DNA of 64,000 bases. It comes from Caballeronia calidae (GTDB lineage Bacteria > Pseudomonadota > Gammaproteobacteria > Burkholderiales > Burkholderiaceae). The notes beneath the pieces are model-generated. The model had not been told where the DNA came from. It did not search any database and saw only the letters and a list, made by a program, of their open reading frames with translations. The stretch is taken from assembly GCF_900044055.2 (NCBI RefSeq), contig NZ_FCOX02000003.1, positions 272,576-336,575 of the forward strand, read 5' to 3'. Positions 1 to 9,900 of the stretch are shown here, in pieces. The position numbers and the translations under genes are program-made. Position 1 is the first letter of the stretch, and every line of letters begins with the position of its first letter.

Positions 1-99
1 AATGACTCGACGCCCGCCGTTTCCTCGGATCATGGTTCGACCAGTTCGCTCGTTGTGGTCAACGGTAAGACGGTTGTCGATCGTACGGTCACGTACTGA
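1..99 (+). CDS. C-terminal end of an unidentified protein (partial)
   Basis: An open frame enters from the left edge and stops at TGA 97-99, giving 32 residues that end in GKTVVDRTVTY. It is followed after about 30 bp by a strong intrinsic terminator, which supports it as the end of a real gene. The visible tail is Ser/Thr/Val-rich with no recognisable motif, so no function can be given. Confidence 0.6.
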   Translation, partial: NDSTPAVSSDHGSTSSLVVVNGKTVVDRTVTY

Positions 100-127
100 C
101 CGTTCATCTCCCACGCCGAGATGATAG

Positions 128-153
128 AAGCGGATCGCACGATCCGCTTTTTT
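128..153 (+). terminator. Rho-independent terminator after the left-edge gene
   Basis: An 8-bp stem (AGCGGATC paired with GATCCGCT) closes a 4-nt GCAC loop and is followed directly by a run of six T. It lies about 30 bp after the stop codon at 97-99. Confidence 0.85.
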
Positions 154-232
154 GTTTGCTCCGGCCGCGTGGCGCGTCCCAACCGATGTGCGGATCACCC
201 GATGAAACGGTTGCCGCTCGATCGCGTGAAAC

Positions 233-256
233 AAAAAGCCGCCCGGGGAGGGCGGC
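233..256 (-). terminator. Intrinsic terminator reading leftward, with no assigned gene
   Basis: GCCGCCC (238-244) pairs with GGGCGGC (250-256), and an A run at 233-237 reads as a U tract on the minus strand. No convincing minus-strand coding gene lies just upstream of it (to its right), so it may end a small RNA. A second inverted repeat, ATCCCGGC/GCCGGGAT, lies at 279-286 and 306-313. The rest of the interval 154-540 shows no gene I can support. Confidence 0.55.
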
Positions 257-540
257 GCAACACGTCCGGTCACTAGGTATCCCGGCCTTGCCCCTGACAG
301 CCCTCGCCGGGATCGGACGCGCATGGAATCGTGAGTAGTATCGTCAATCGGGCGGGCCGCGTTCAAGCGCGTTATTGCAGCAAAGAATTTCGCGGCGGGC
401 GCGCGCGTATCGAAACATCCTGACGCGTAGCGCGCGGGTGCGCGCCAATGCTTGCCATCGGGAACGCAATCCAACTGAAACCCAACAGGCGTAGGATGGC
501 GTTTCTTTCCTCGAAACAGCGCCGCATTACGCTTCCCCTC

Positions 541-765
541 ATGACCCAAGACCGACACGACCCTCGCCGCCCGGACGATAACCGCAAGAAGAATCCGACC
601 CGTGCTGTCAGCGTGTTCATCGTCGTGGTGGTGCTGCTCGTGATCGGCACGGTCCTCTTCAATGCGATCCGCGAAAAACGCGAGTTCGATCAGGAAAACG
701 CGCGGCCGTCCGCCGCGAGCGACGTGCGTCCCGCCGTGCCCGCGCTCGGCGGCGCGTCGCAATAG
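541..765 (+). CDS. Small single-pass membrane protein, unknown function
   Basis: A 74-residue protein if translation starts at ATG 541. The N-terminal third is polar and charged (Asp/Arg/Asn). It is followed by a strongly hydrophobic Val/Ile/Leu segment at about residues 22-40, then a charged stretch and a Pro/Ala tail, which suggests one membrane anchor. Start codons at 448 and 496 are in frame, but they would add an Arg-rich leader with no conserved look, so 541 is preferred. No strong Shine-Dalgarno is visible. It converges on the FUSC gene with a 22-bp gap. I do not recognise the family. Confidence 0.55.
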   Translation: MTQDRHDPRRPDDNRKKNPTRAVSVFIVVVVLLVIGTVLFNAIREKREFDQENARPSAASDVRPAVPALGGASQ

Positions 766-787
766 CGCGTCTGTCGAATAGCGCCGG

Positions 788-3319
788 TCAGACCGGCAGG
801 CGAATCTGCGCGGCGTCTTTGCCGATGAGCGCGGAGGCGGTCAGCATCTGCTTGCATTGATGCACGAGCAGCTTGAGATCGTGCAGCGCGTCCGCGGGAA
901 GCGATTGCGCGCGCTCGGCATCGACGACCATCTTGTCGAGATCGCGTCGCAATGTCTTGAGCGCGTCGGCTTGCGCGGGCGGCGCGTCGGAACCGGGTGG
1001 CGAGGGCAGTTCGCCTTCCGCGCCCGCGAGATTCTCGCGGACGACGCCGAAGGTGCGCTGCACCGGTTCGAACGGCTGGCCACCCGCTTCGTTGAGCGAT
1101 TGCAGAAGCGGCGCGGCGGCGGTGATCTGCGAGGCGAGCACATGGCTTTGCACGAGCAGATCGTTCAACTCGGCGGCGTATTTTTGCTGCGCCTTCGGCT
1201 CCAGCATCATGCGCTGGAAGGCCTGCGCGAGATTGGCGAACGCGATGTGCACGTTCTTGCGCGCGAGCCGGTAGCGGAAGTCGCGGTCGAGCGCCGTGGC
1301 GGCGACCGTCGCGGCGGCGGACGCGCCCTTGCTCGTCGTAGCCGCCGTGCTTTCCCCGATGCTCACCGAGGACAGGCGTTCAGCCGTCGCGCTCGCGGCT
1401 TTTAACGCCGAATCCGCTGCCGGCGCCGGCTCGCTGGCCGCTTCGGCGGTCATGGTCGCGTTGGCCGCCGGAGCCTCGGCGGTTGCCGATGACGAGGAAG
1501 ACGCCACCACGCCCGCGTTCGCATCGGCGAACACGGCGCGATCGACCGGGCTTTCCACCGTCGATGAAGAAGCCGCACGCGCCCGCTCGGTCTGGGAAGC
1601 CGGCTTCGCTCTCCACCACCAGCTGGCTTCGAGATAATTGCGCGTCGCGGCGAGCAGATCCTTCACGAGCTTGCCCATCAGACGATATTCCCAGTACGGG
1701 AAGAGGTGACTCGCCGCGATGGCGATCGCGCAGCCGACCACGGTGTCGATCGCGCGCTCGCCGATGATCCGCAGGCTGCCCGGCGCGAGCAGATGGAACA
1801 TCAAGAGCACATACGACGACGTGAACACCACGCTCGCCGCATAGTTGAAGAGCAGGAGGCTGTAGCTCATGACCATCGACGCGAACATCACGACGAGCAG
1901 GATATGCGGCTCCTTCACGAAGAGAATCAGCGCGATGGTCACCGTGCAGCCGATCGCCGTGCCGATGATCCGCTGCGTGTTGCGTTGCTTGGTCAGCGAA
2001 TAACCGGGCTTCAGGATGATGACCGTGGTCATCACGATCCAGTACGCGTTCGTGAGCGGCAACAGGCGCCCGAGCCAGAAGCCGATGCCCACCGCGATGG
2101 TCACGCGCAGCGCGTGACGGAAGCTCGGCGAAGCCATCGTGAGGTTCGAGAAGATCTGCATGAACGGCACGCGCCGGCTCGAGATGAAGCGCGACAGCGC
2201 GTGATCGATCTGCACTTCGGTCTCGGTCTGGCTCGCGTCGTGGCGGGTGCGGCGGCGCATCTTGTCGATGAGACGCGTCGCGCTCCACAGGCGCCTGAAG
2301 ACGGCCGCCGCCGCCGCGTAAGCCTCGGGATTCTTGTCCGGCAGGCCGTGCTTGCGCATCAGTTCGAGCTCGTATTCGATCGCGCGCAATTCGGCCTTCA
2401 TGCTGATCTGTCTGCCTGCCGGATTGTTCTGCAGCACGGCGAGGCCGATCTCTTCGAGATCCGCGCTCGCCTTTCTCATCAGGTCGCGATAGAAGATGAG
2501 CACGTCAGAGCCCGCGAAGGTCTTGCGCACGAGCGGATAGTCCGTGTGCGCGCCGACGAAGAATTCGTGCAGGTCCACCACGTTGATGAACAGATTGAAG
2601 AGCCGCGCGCGCCGGGCGTCGAGCTTGCCGGTCTTTACTTTCGGCAGATTGCGCAGCACGATGTCGCGCGCCGCTTCCTGCCGCTCGACGGCCGCGATCT
2701 GCTTTTCGATCAGCTTGCGATAGCATTCGTCGAGATCGGCGTCGCTGTCGTAGAACTCGGCGCGCGCGAGCAGATACTCCGCGCAGCTGAAAATGCTTTC
2801 GGCCAGGGCCTGCTGCTCGATGCGATACACGAGCAGGCGACTCACGAGCGTTGCCCAGTACGTGTACCAGAGGCCGCCCACGAGAATCCACGATGCGTTG
2901 ATAAGCGCCTGCAGCGGCGTGAAATGGTCTTCGAGCGTGACGACCATCATGAAGAGCGTCGCGAAGCTGATCTGCGGCCAGCGATTGCCATACACGACGA
3001 TGAGCGACAGCACGAACGTGAGCGGCACGATGGTCAGCCAGAGCGTCAACGGATGCGCCGTCGCGATGCCCGTGGCGAGCGCCGCGACAAAGCCGATCGC
3101 CGAGCACGCGAGCATCTCGTTGTGCTTGTGCCGCAGCGGCCCGGGCATGTCGACGACGCATGCGCCGAGCGCGCCGGTTGCGATCGTGAAACCAAGCTCG
3201 CGATTGTGAAAGACGATGAGCATCAGCACGGCGGGCAGCGACACGCCCAAAGCGATGCGCAAGCCGCCGAAGAAATACTGGCTGTAAATGAACTTCCTGA
3301 TTTCGAACGAATAGCGCAT
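788..3319 (-). CDS. FUSC-family inner-membrane protein (YccS/AaeB-like)
   Basis: This 843-residue protein has the fusaric-acid-resistance layout. A first hydrophobic bundle lies at about residues 15-160, a soluble helical segment follows, and a second bundle at about 400-520 carries the FUSC signature around NAYWIVMTTVIILKPGYSL and RIIGTAIG. After this comes an unusual Ala/Ser-rich low-complexity insert at about 575-680, then a soluble C-terminal region. Family members are putative efflux proteins for aromatic acids or other small molecules; the substrate here is unknown. AGGAA sits 5 nt before ATG 3319. The gene is divergent from recC across about 190 bp. It is somewhat longer than E. coli YccS, mostly because of the low-complexity insert. 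Confidence 0.85.
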   Translation of the reverse strand: MRYSFEIRKFIYSQYFFGGLRIALGVSLPAVLMLIVFHNRELGFTIATGALGACVVDMPGPLRHKHNEMLACSAIGFVAALATGIATAHPLTLWLTIVPLTFVLSLIVVYGNRWPQISFATLFMMVVTLEDHFTPLQALINASWILVGGLWYTYWATLVSRLLVYRIEQQALAESIFSCAEYLLARAEFYDSDADLDECYRKLIEKQIAAVERQEAARDIVLRNLPKVKTGKLDARRARLFNLFINVVDLHEFFVGAHTDYPLVRKTFAGSDVLIFYRDLMRKASADLEEIGLAVLQNNPAGRQISMKAELRAIEYELELMRKHGLPDKNPEAYAAAAAVFRRLWSATRLIDKMRRRTRHDASQTETEVQIDHALSRFISSRRVPFMQIFSNLTMASPSFRHALRVTIAVGIGFWLGRLLPLTNAYWIVMTTVIILKPGYSLTKQRNTQRIIGTAIGCTVTIALILFVKEPHILLVVMFASMVMSYSLLLFNYAASVVFTSSYVLLMFHLLAPGSLRIIGERAIDTVVGCAIAIAASHLFPYWEYRLMGKLVKDLLAATRNYLEASWWWRAKPASQTERARAASSSTVESPVDRAVFADANAGVVASSSSSATAEAPAANATMTAEAASEPAPAADSALKAASATAERLSSVSIGESTAATTSKGASAAATVAATALDRDFRYRLARKNVHIAFANLAQAFQRMMLEPKAQQKYAAELNDLLVQSHVLASQITAAAPLLQSLNEAGGQPFEPVQRTFGVVRENLAGAEGELPSPPGSDAPPAQADALKTLRRDLDKMVVDAERAQSLPADALHDLKLLVHQCKQMLTASALIGKDAAQIRLPV

Positions 3320-3511
3320 CGACTTCCTGAATTGACGCTCGTTGTTGTCCTGGGACGAAGGCGAGATCGAGTCTAACTCAACTCATCAGCGCTTCGGACC
3401 TCGGCCATTCGGCCAGGTTCTCGGCATCGCGCCTGCTTTGCTATGCTGGCGCCTGAACTTACAAACCTTTTCAAATCGCGCCATTCGAGGCCGCACAGCA
3501 CGCCGCTTTCC

Positions 3512-6500
3512 ATGCTCGAACTCTTTTATTCGAACCGTCACGAGACACTCGCCGCCGCGCTCTTCGAAGACCTCGACGCGTTCGCGATGCGCGAGGGCAA
3601 TCCTTTCGCGCGCGAGGCCGTCATCGTGCCGAGCGCGGCCTTGCGCCGGCGGCTCGAGCTCGACATGGCCGAGCGCTTCCGCATCTGCGCGAACGTCGAT
3701 TTTTGCTATCTGGCGCAGTGGCTATGGGCGCAGATCGGACGCGTGCTGCCGGTGCCGGCGCATTCGCCGTTCGCGCCCGACCGGCTCGCGTGGCGCTGCT
3801 ACCGGCTCTTCGAAGATCCGTCGCTCGGCGATTCGGCGCGGCTGTCGACATATCTCCATGCCGCCGACGATTCCATGCGCTACGAGCTCGCACGCCGCAT
3901 CGCGACGGTCTTCGATCACTATCTGACCTATCGCCCCGAGTGGCTCACGCACTGGCAGTCGGGCGGCTCGATCCTCGCGGGCAGTGGCGCCGAGATCGAT
4001 GCACGCGGCCCGCGCCTCGCGGGCGCGAACGACATCCAGCGCGAGGACGAGCGCTGGCAGGCGGCGCTGTGGCGCGCGTTGCTCGCGGACCTGGCCGGCC
4101 TCACGAGCGATGCGAGCGGCGACGCGAAGGACCCGACGCCGCCCGCGTACCGCTTTCTCGCCGATGCACCCAATCTCGATCTCGACGCCGCGATGCGCGC
4201 GCAGTGGCCGCGCCGCATCAGTGTGTTCGCGCTGCCGACGATGCCGCCGCTCCATATCGCGTTGTTGCGCGAGCTGTCGCGCTGGATCGACGTGCGCGTC
4301 TATGCGCAAAATCCTTGCCGCGAGTTCTGGTTCGATATCGTGAGCGAGGCGCGCGTCGAGCAACTCGAACTGAAGGGCGAAAGGGACTTTCAGGAAGTGG
4401 GTCACCCGCTGCTAGCGGAGTGGGGCCGTCAGACGCAGGCGCAACTGCACATGCTGCACGAGTTGACCGAGCGCGCGGCGTCGAGCGAGCGGCAGCTTTT
4501 CGAGGACAATCCCGCGCCGACATGGCTCGCGCGCGTGCAGAACGGCATCCTCGCGCTCGATGAAGAGCACGCCGGGCCGCAGCCGGAAGCGATCGTCGAG
4601 AACGGCATCGAGGTGCATGTGTGCCACAGCCTGTCGCGTCAGCTCGAAGTGCTGCACGACCGGCTGCTCGACTGGTTCGACGAGATCGAAGGCCTGGAGC
4701 CGTCGGACGTGCTCGTCGCGTTTCCGGATCTCGCGGTGGCGGGGCCGCTCATCGACGGCATCTTCGGCACGGCGCCCGCGGGCGCGAGCAACGAGCGGCG
4801 GCGCATTCCGTATCGCATCACAGGCTTGCCGCCGTCGCAGGCGAACCCCGTCGCGCGCGCGCTCATCGACTGGCTCGCGCTCACCGAACGCAGCGTCGGC
4901 GCGCCGGAGCTCGTCGAATGGCTGCGCGTGGACGCGATCGCGGCGCGTTACGGCATCGACGCCATCGCGCTCGAAACGGCGCAGGCGTGGCTCGCGGCCG
5001 CGGGCGCGCGGCGCGGTCTGCGCCCGGACGAAGTCACGGCCGACGATGTGCCCGCCGCGCGCCACACCTTCGCCGATGCGCTCACGCGTCTCTATCTCGG
5101 CTACGCGCTGCCGGGCGGCGGCGCGCCGGTGGCCGAATGGCTGCCGATCGAAGGCGCGAACGGCTCGGACGCCGAGCTGCTCGGCCGCCTCACGCGTTTC
5201 GTCGACGACATCGACGCGTTCGCCGAGCGCATCGCGACGCCGCGCACCGCGCGCGCGTGGGGCGACCTGCTGCTCGATGCGCTCGAGCGCTTCTTCGACG
5301 CGGGCGTCGCGTTCACCGATGCGATCGGCGATGTGCGCGGCGCGGTCGATTCCCTCATCCTCGCGATGGACGAAGGCGCGGGCGATACCGAAGTATCGGC
5401 CGCCGTGATCCGCACCGCTTTGACCGATACCCTCGACGATCCCGCGCGCGGCGGCGTGCCGTGGGGCGGCGTCACGTTCTCGTCGCTGACGAGCCTGCGC
5501 GGCTTGCCGTATCGCGTCGTGTGTCTGCTCGGCATGGACGACGGCATGCTGCCGAGCCTCGCGCGCGCCGACGAGTTCGATCTGATGGCGCGTTTCGGCA
5601 AGCTCGGCGACCGCCAGCGGCGCGACGACGAGCGCAATCTGTTCCTCGATCTCCTGCTCGCGGCGCGCGACCGGCTGATGATCGCGTACACCGGCCGCAG
5701 CATCCGCGACAACGCCGTGCTGCCGCCCGCCGCGCTCATCGACGAATTGCTGGATTATCTGGCGCAGTCCGTCGCGGGAAAGCACGCAGGTCCGGACGAG
5801 CTCGAAGAGGCGCGCGGGCGCTTCGTATTCGAGCATCCGTTGCAGCCTTATGCGCCCGACTATTTTCATGCGGACGGCAGGCTCTTCACCTACGAGCCCG
5901 AGCGCGCGGAGTTGGCCCGCGCACTGGAGTCCGGCAAGACGCAGCCCCTCGCGCGATTCTTCTCCGCGCCCTTGCCGCCGGAAGACGACGTGCAGACCGT
6001 CGCGTTCGACGACTTCGTGCGCTTCTGGCGCCATCCCGCGCGCGCGCTTCTGCGCGACAGGCTCGGCATCGCGCTCGTCGATTCCGAAGCCGAACTCGAC
6101 GACACCGAGCCGATCGAACTCGGCTTCGCGGGCCGCGATGCGCTCGCCGCGCGCGTGCTGCCCGCGTTGCTCGATGCCGCCGACGAAGGCGAGCGCGCCG
6201 CGCGCGAACGCGCGAGACGTGTCGCGCGCGCGAGTCCCGAAATGCCGGGCGGCGCGACGGGCGGCGTATGGCAGGCGCGCGAGCTGCATGCGCTGCATCA
6301 GTTGGCCGAGCGCGTGCGCGCGTCGACGTCGGCGGGCGTCGAACGCTTGCCGTTTGCGCTGGATCTCACGCCGCGCTGGCCCGATAGCGAAGGCATCGCG
6401 CTCTTCGGCCTGCACGACGACGCGCTCGTCGACACCCGCCCGATGACGCTCGTCGGCACGCTCAACGCGCTGACGCCGCAAGGCCAGGTGATCTATCGCT

Positions 6501-6919
6501 ACGACGCGCCGCGCGCGCGCGATTACCTGTCCGCGTGGCTCGCGCATCTCGCGTATTGCGCGGCGTTGCCCGATGGGCCGCGCCGCACCGTATGGCATGG
6601 GCGCGGCGCGCAATCGGCGGATTTCGAGCTGACGCCCGTCGCCGATCCTCACGCGCATCTCGCGGCGCTCGCGGCGCTCTATCGCGCGGGACGCCGCATG
6701 CCGCTCAGGTTCTTTCCGAAGAGCGCGTGGCTCAAGGTGAAGGAGGGCGATTCGAAAGCGCAGGCTGCGTGGGAGTCCGAACGCACGCGCGCCGAATCCG
6801 ACGATCCGGTGTTTCGCATCGCGTTCCGCGGCGCCGACCTCGCGCTCGACGACACCTTCGCCGCGCTCGCGCGCATCGTGTTCGAGCCGCTCGTGCAACA
6901 TCTGCGGAGCGGCGCATGA
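3512..6919 (+). CDS. recC: Exodeoxyribonuclease V subunit gamma, RecC
   Basis: A 1135-residue RecC, near the usual 1120. It opens with MLELFYSNRHETL, the typical RecC N-terminus, so ATG 3512 is chosen over an in-frame ATG at 3443. The conserved stretch LPYRVVCLLGMDDGMLP followed by DRQRRDDERNLFLDLLL is diagnostic. RecC is the non-catalytic scaffold of RecBCD: it splits the DNA strands and, in E. coli, reads the Chi sequence. RecBCD processes double-strand breaks and degrades linear foreign DNA in the cytoplasm. The stop codon overlaps the recB start (ATGA at 6916), so the two are probably translationally coupled. No clear Shine-Dalgarno precedes 3512. Confidence 0.96.
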   Translation: MLELFYSNRHETLAAALFEDLDAFAMREGNPFAREAVIVPSAALRRRLELDMAERFRICANVDFCYLAQWLWAQIGRVLPVPAHSPFAPDRLAWRCYRLFEDPSLGDSARLSTYLHAADDSMRYELARRIATVFDHYLTYRPEWLTHWQSGGSILAGSGAEIDARGPRLAGANDIQREDERWQAALWRALLADLAGLTSDASGDAKDPTPPAYRFLADAPNLDLDAAMRAQWPRRISVFALPTMPPLHIALLRELSRWIDVRVYAQNPCREFWFDIVSEARVEQLELKGERDFQEVGHPLLAEWGRQTQAQLHMLHELTERAASSERQLFEDNPAPTWLARVQNGILALDEEHAGPQPEAIVENGIEVHVCHSLSRQLEVLHDRLLDWFDEIEGLEPSDVLVAFPDLAVAGPLIDGIFGTAPAGASNERRRIPYRITGLPPSQANPVARALIDWLALTERSVGAPELVEWLRVDAIAARYGIDAIALETAQAWLAAAGARRGLRPDEVTADDVPAARHTFADALTRLYLGYALPGGGAPVAEWLPIEGANGSDAELLGRLTRFVDDIDAFAERIATPRTARAWGDLLLDALERFFDAGVAFTDAIGDVRGAVDSLILAMDEGAGDTEVSAAVIRTALTDTLDDPARGGVPWGGVTFSSLTSLRGLPYRVVCLLGMDDGMLPSLARADEFDLMARFGKLGDRQRRDDERNLFLDLLLAARDRLMIAYTGRSIRDNAVLPPAALIDELLDYLAQSVAGKHAGPDELEEARGRFVFEHPLQPYAPDYFHADGRLFTYEPERAELARALESGKTQPLARFFSAPLPPEDDVQTVAFDDFVRFWRHPARALLRDRLGIALVDSEAELDDTEPIELGFAGRDALAARVLPALLDAADEGERAARERARRVARASPEMPGGATGGVWQARELHALHQLAERVRASTSAGVERLPFALDLTPRWPDSEGIALFGLHDDALVDTRPMTLVGTLNALTPQGQVIYRYDAPRARDYLSAWLAHLAYCAALPDGPRRTVWHGRGAQSADFELTPVADPHAHLAALAALYRAGRRMPLRFFPKSAWLKVKEGDSKAQAAWESERTRAESDDPVFRIAFRGADLALDDTFAALARIVFEPLVQHLRSGA

Positions 6920-9900
6920 CGAATCTCACAACCTCCGTGGATAACATCGACGTGCAGGAACTCGACGTCTTCAATTGCGCGCTCGACGGCGTGAACCAGA
7001 TCGAGGCCTCCGCCGGCACGGGCAAGACCTGGAACATCTGCGCGCTCTATGTGCGTCTGCTGCTCGAAAAGCGGCTGTCCGTCGAACAGATTCTCGTCGT
7101 CACCTTTACGAAGGCCGCGACCGCCGAGCTGCACGAGCGCATCCGCTCGCGGCTCGCGGGCGTCGCGCATGCGATCGAAAATGGCGATGCCGCCGGCGAT
7201 CCGTTCATCGAGCAACTGTTCGAGACCACGCTCGCCGACATCGACGCCGACGAAGCCGCGAAGCGCCTGCGCATCGCGGTATCGACCTTCGATCAGGCCG
7301 CGATCCACACGATTCACGCGTTCTGCCAGCGCGCGCTGCAGGAAGCGCCGTTCGCCGCCGCGATGCCGTTCGCGTTCGAGATGGAAGCCGACGACAGCGC
7401 GCTGCGCTTCGAGCTCGCGGCGGACTTCTGGCGCGAGCGCGTGGAGCCGGTGGCGGCGCGCACGCCGTCGTTCGCGTCATGGCTCGTCGCGAAGGGCGCG
7501 GGCCCGGCATCGCTCGATGCGCAACTCGCGCGGCGCCTGAAAAAGCCGCTCGCGGCGCTGCGTTTCGGCGATACGGACGCGGCGCAAGCCGCCGACATGC
7601 AGGCGCTCTTCGACGAAGCCTGCGCGCTGTGGAACGCCGAGCGCGACGCCATCGCGAAGCTGCTCTTCGACGCCGAGGCGATCCTCAACAAGACGACGCA
7701 CAAGCGCACGATCATCGATGCCGCCATCGACGCGTGGAGCGCGTACTTTGCCGAAGCGGACTGCCACGCGCCGCCGCCCGAGAAGGCGCTCAAGCTCACC
7801 GCCACGGCGCTCGCGAAGGGCACGAAGGCGAAGAACACGCCGCCCGCGCACGCCTTCTTCGATCAGGCCGATGCGCTCGCCGCGTCCGCCGCCGCCGCCG
7901 AAGCATCGCAGCGCGCGATGTGGCTCGACATCGTGCGCGAATGGCTCGATCACGCGCCCGGCGAACTCGCCGCGAGAAAGCGCGCGCGCCGCGTCGTGTC
8001 GTTCGACGATCTGCTCTCGAACCTGCATCACGCGCTCGTGAAACACGCGTGGCTCGCCGAGGCGCTGCGCGCGCGTTATCCCGCCGCGCTCATCGACGAA
8101 TTCCAGGACACGGACCCGCTGCAATACGCGATCTTCAACCGCGTGTTCGCGCCGCACGGGCCGCTCTTTCTCGTCGGCGATCCGAAGCAGGCGATCTACA
8201 GCTTCCGCGCCGCCGACCTGCACACGTATCTCGCCGCGCGCGACGGCGCGAGCGCGCGCTATACGCTCGCGGTCAATCAACGCTCGACGCCGCCGATCAT
8301 CGAGGCGTGCAACCGCGTGTTCGAAGCGAATCCGTCGGCCTTCATTCTCGATGGCCTCGACTATCAGCCGGTGCGCGCGGGCACGCGCAAGCGCGGTCCG
8401 TTCATCGACAACACGCCGGCTGCGGCGTATTCCGATATCGCGGATTTTTGCGTGTGGATGCTGCCGCACGGTGAATCGGCGCTCGCGAAAAGCAGCGCGC
8501 AGCGCGAGGCCGCCGAAGCGTGCGCGGCCGAAATCGCGCGGCTTCTGCGCGGGGCGCAGCGCGGCGAAGTGACGATCGGCAAAGAGCCGCTTACAGCGGG
8601 CGATATCGCCGTGCTGGTGCAGACGCATCGGCAGGGCAGCATCGTGAAGCGCGTGCTCGCGGCGTGGGGCATCGGCAGCGTGGAGCTTGCGCAGGCGTCG
8701 GTGTTCGGCTCGCTCGATGCCGAGCAGATCGAGCGCGTGCTCGCCGCCATCGATACGCCCGGCGACTTGCGCCGCCTGCGCGCCGCGCTCGCGACCGACT
8801 GGTTCGGCCTCGACGCCGCCGCGCTCTGGCGGCTCGAACACGCGGACGCCGCCGATCCGCACGGCGAGCCGATCGATTCGACGAGCTGGGTCGAGCGCTT
8901 CTCGCGTTATCGGACGATCTGGCACGAGCGCGGCTTCGCGGTGATGTGGCGCACGCTCGCGCGCGAGCTGTCGATCGCGACGCGCCTCGTCGCGCGGCCC
9001 GATGGCGAGCGCAGGCTCACGAACGTCAATCATCTCGCTGAGTTGTTGCAGGCGCGCTCGGCGGAGCAGCCGGGCATCGCGCCGACGCTGCGCTGGCTCG
9101 CCGCGCAACGCGAGCAGCAGGGCGGCGGCGAGGAGGCGCAACTGCGTCTCGAATCCGACCGCAATCTCGTGCAGATCGTGACCGTGCACAAGTCGAAGGG
9201 CCTGGAGTACGCGGTCGTGTTCTGTCCGTTTCTCAACGATGGATCCGCGCGGGATGCGTCGAAATCGGGCTTGCCCGATGCGCGCGAATATCACGACGAC
9301 GCGGGCGTTGCCGTGCTGCATTACGGCATCGAAGGCGAAGAGGACGATCACGTGAGCGCGGCCATCGCGCGCGAACAGGCGGCCGAGCGCGCGCGCCTCG
9401 TCTATGTCGCGCTCACGCGGGCGGTGTTCCGGTGTTACGTCGTCGCGGGCTTCTATCTGTCGAACCGGTCGACGAAGGAATCGCGCCGCAGCGTGCTCAA
9501 CTGGCTCGTCGCGGGCAAGGGCCGCGCGTTCGACGCGTTCTGCGACGAGCCGCCCGAAGAAGCCGACATCGTCGCGGCGTGGCATGCGCTCGCGGCACAA
9601 GCGAACGGCGCGATCGGCGTCGAGCCGCTGCCGGTGATCGAGGGGCGCGAGCCGCTTGCGGCGCAGGCGTCGAACGAGCATGACATCGCCGCGCGCACGA
9701 ATCAGCGCATCCTGCGCGATCGCTGGCGCATGGCGAGCTTCAGTTCGCTGATCGCCGCCGGCGCGCGCGACGAGGCGAATCAGGCGCATCCTGCCGAAGC
9801 GCGTCCGGATCACGACGAGCTCGCCGCGCAGAACGACGACACGCGGGCAGAAGCCGCCGCGCGCGACGAATCGCCGCTCGCCCACGACGACATCCTCGCG

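Noticed and set aside
1706..3376. A 556-residue plus-strand frame opposite the FUSC gene
   Set aside because: Composition is His/Arg/Asp-rich shadow of membrane-protein codons, with no family features.
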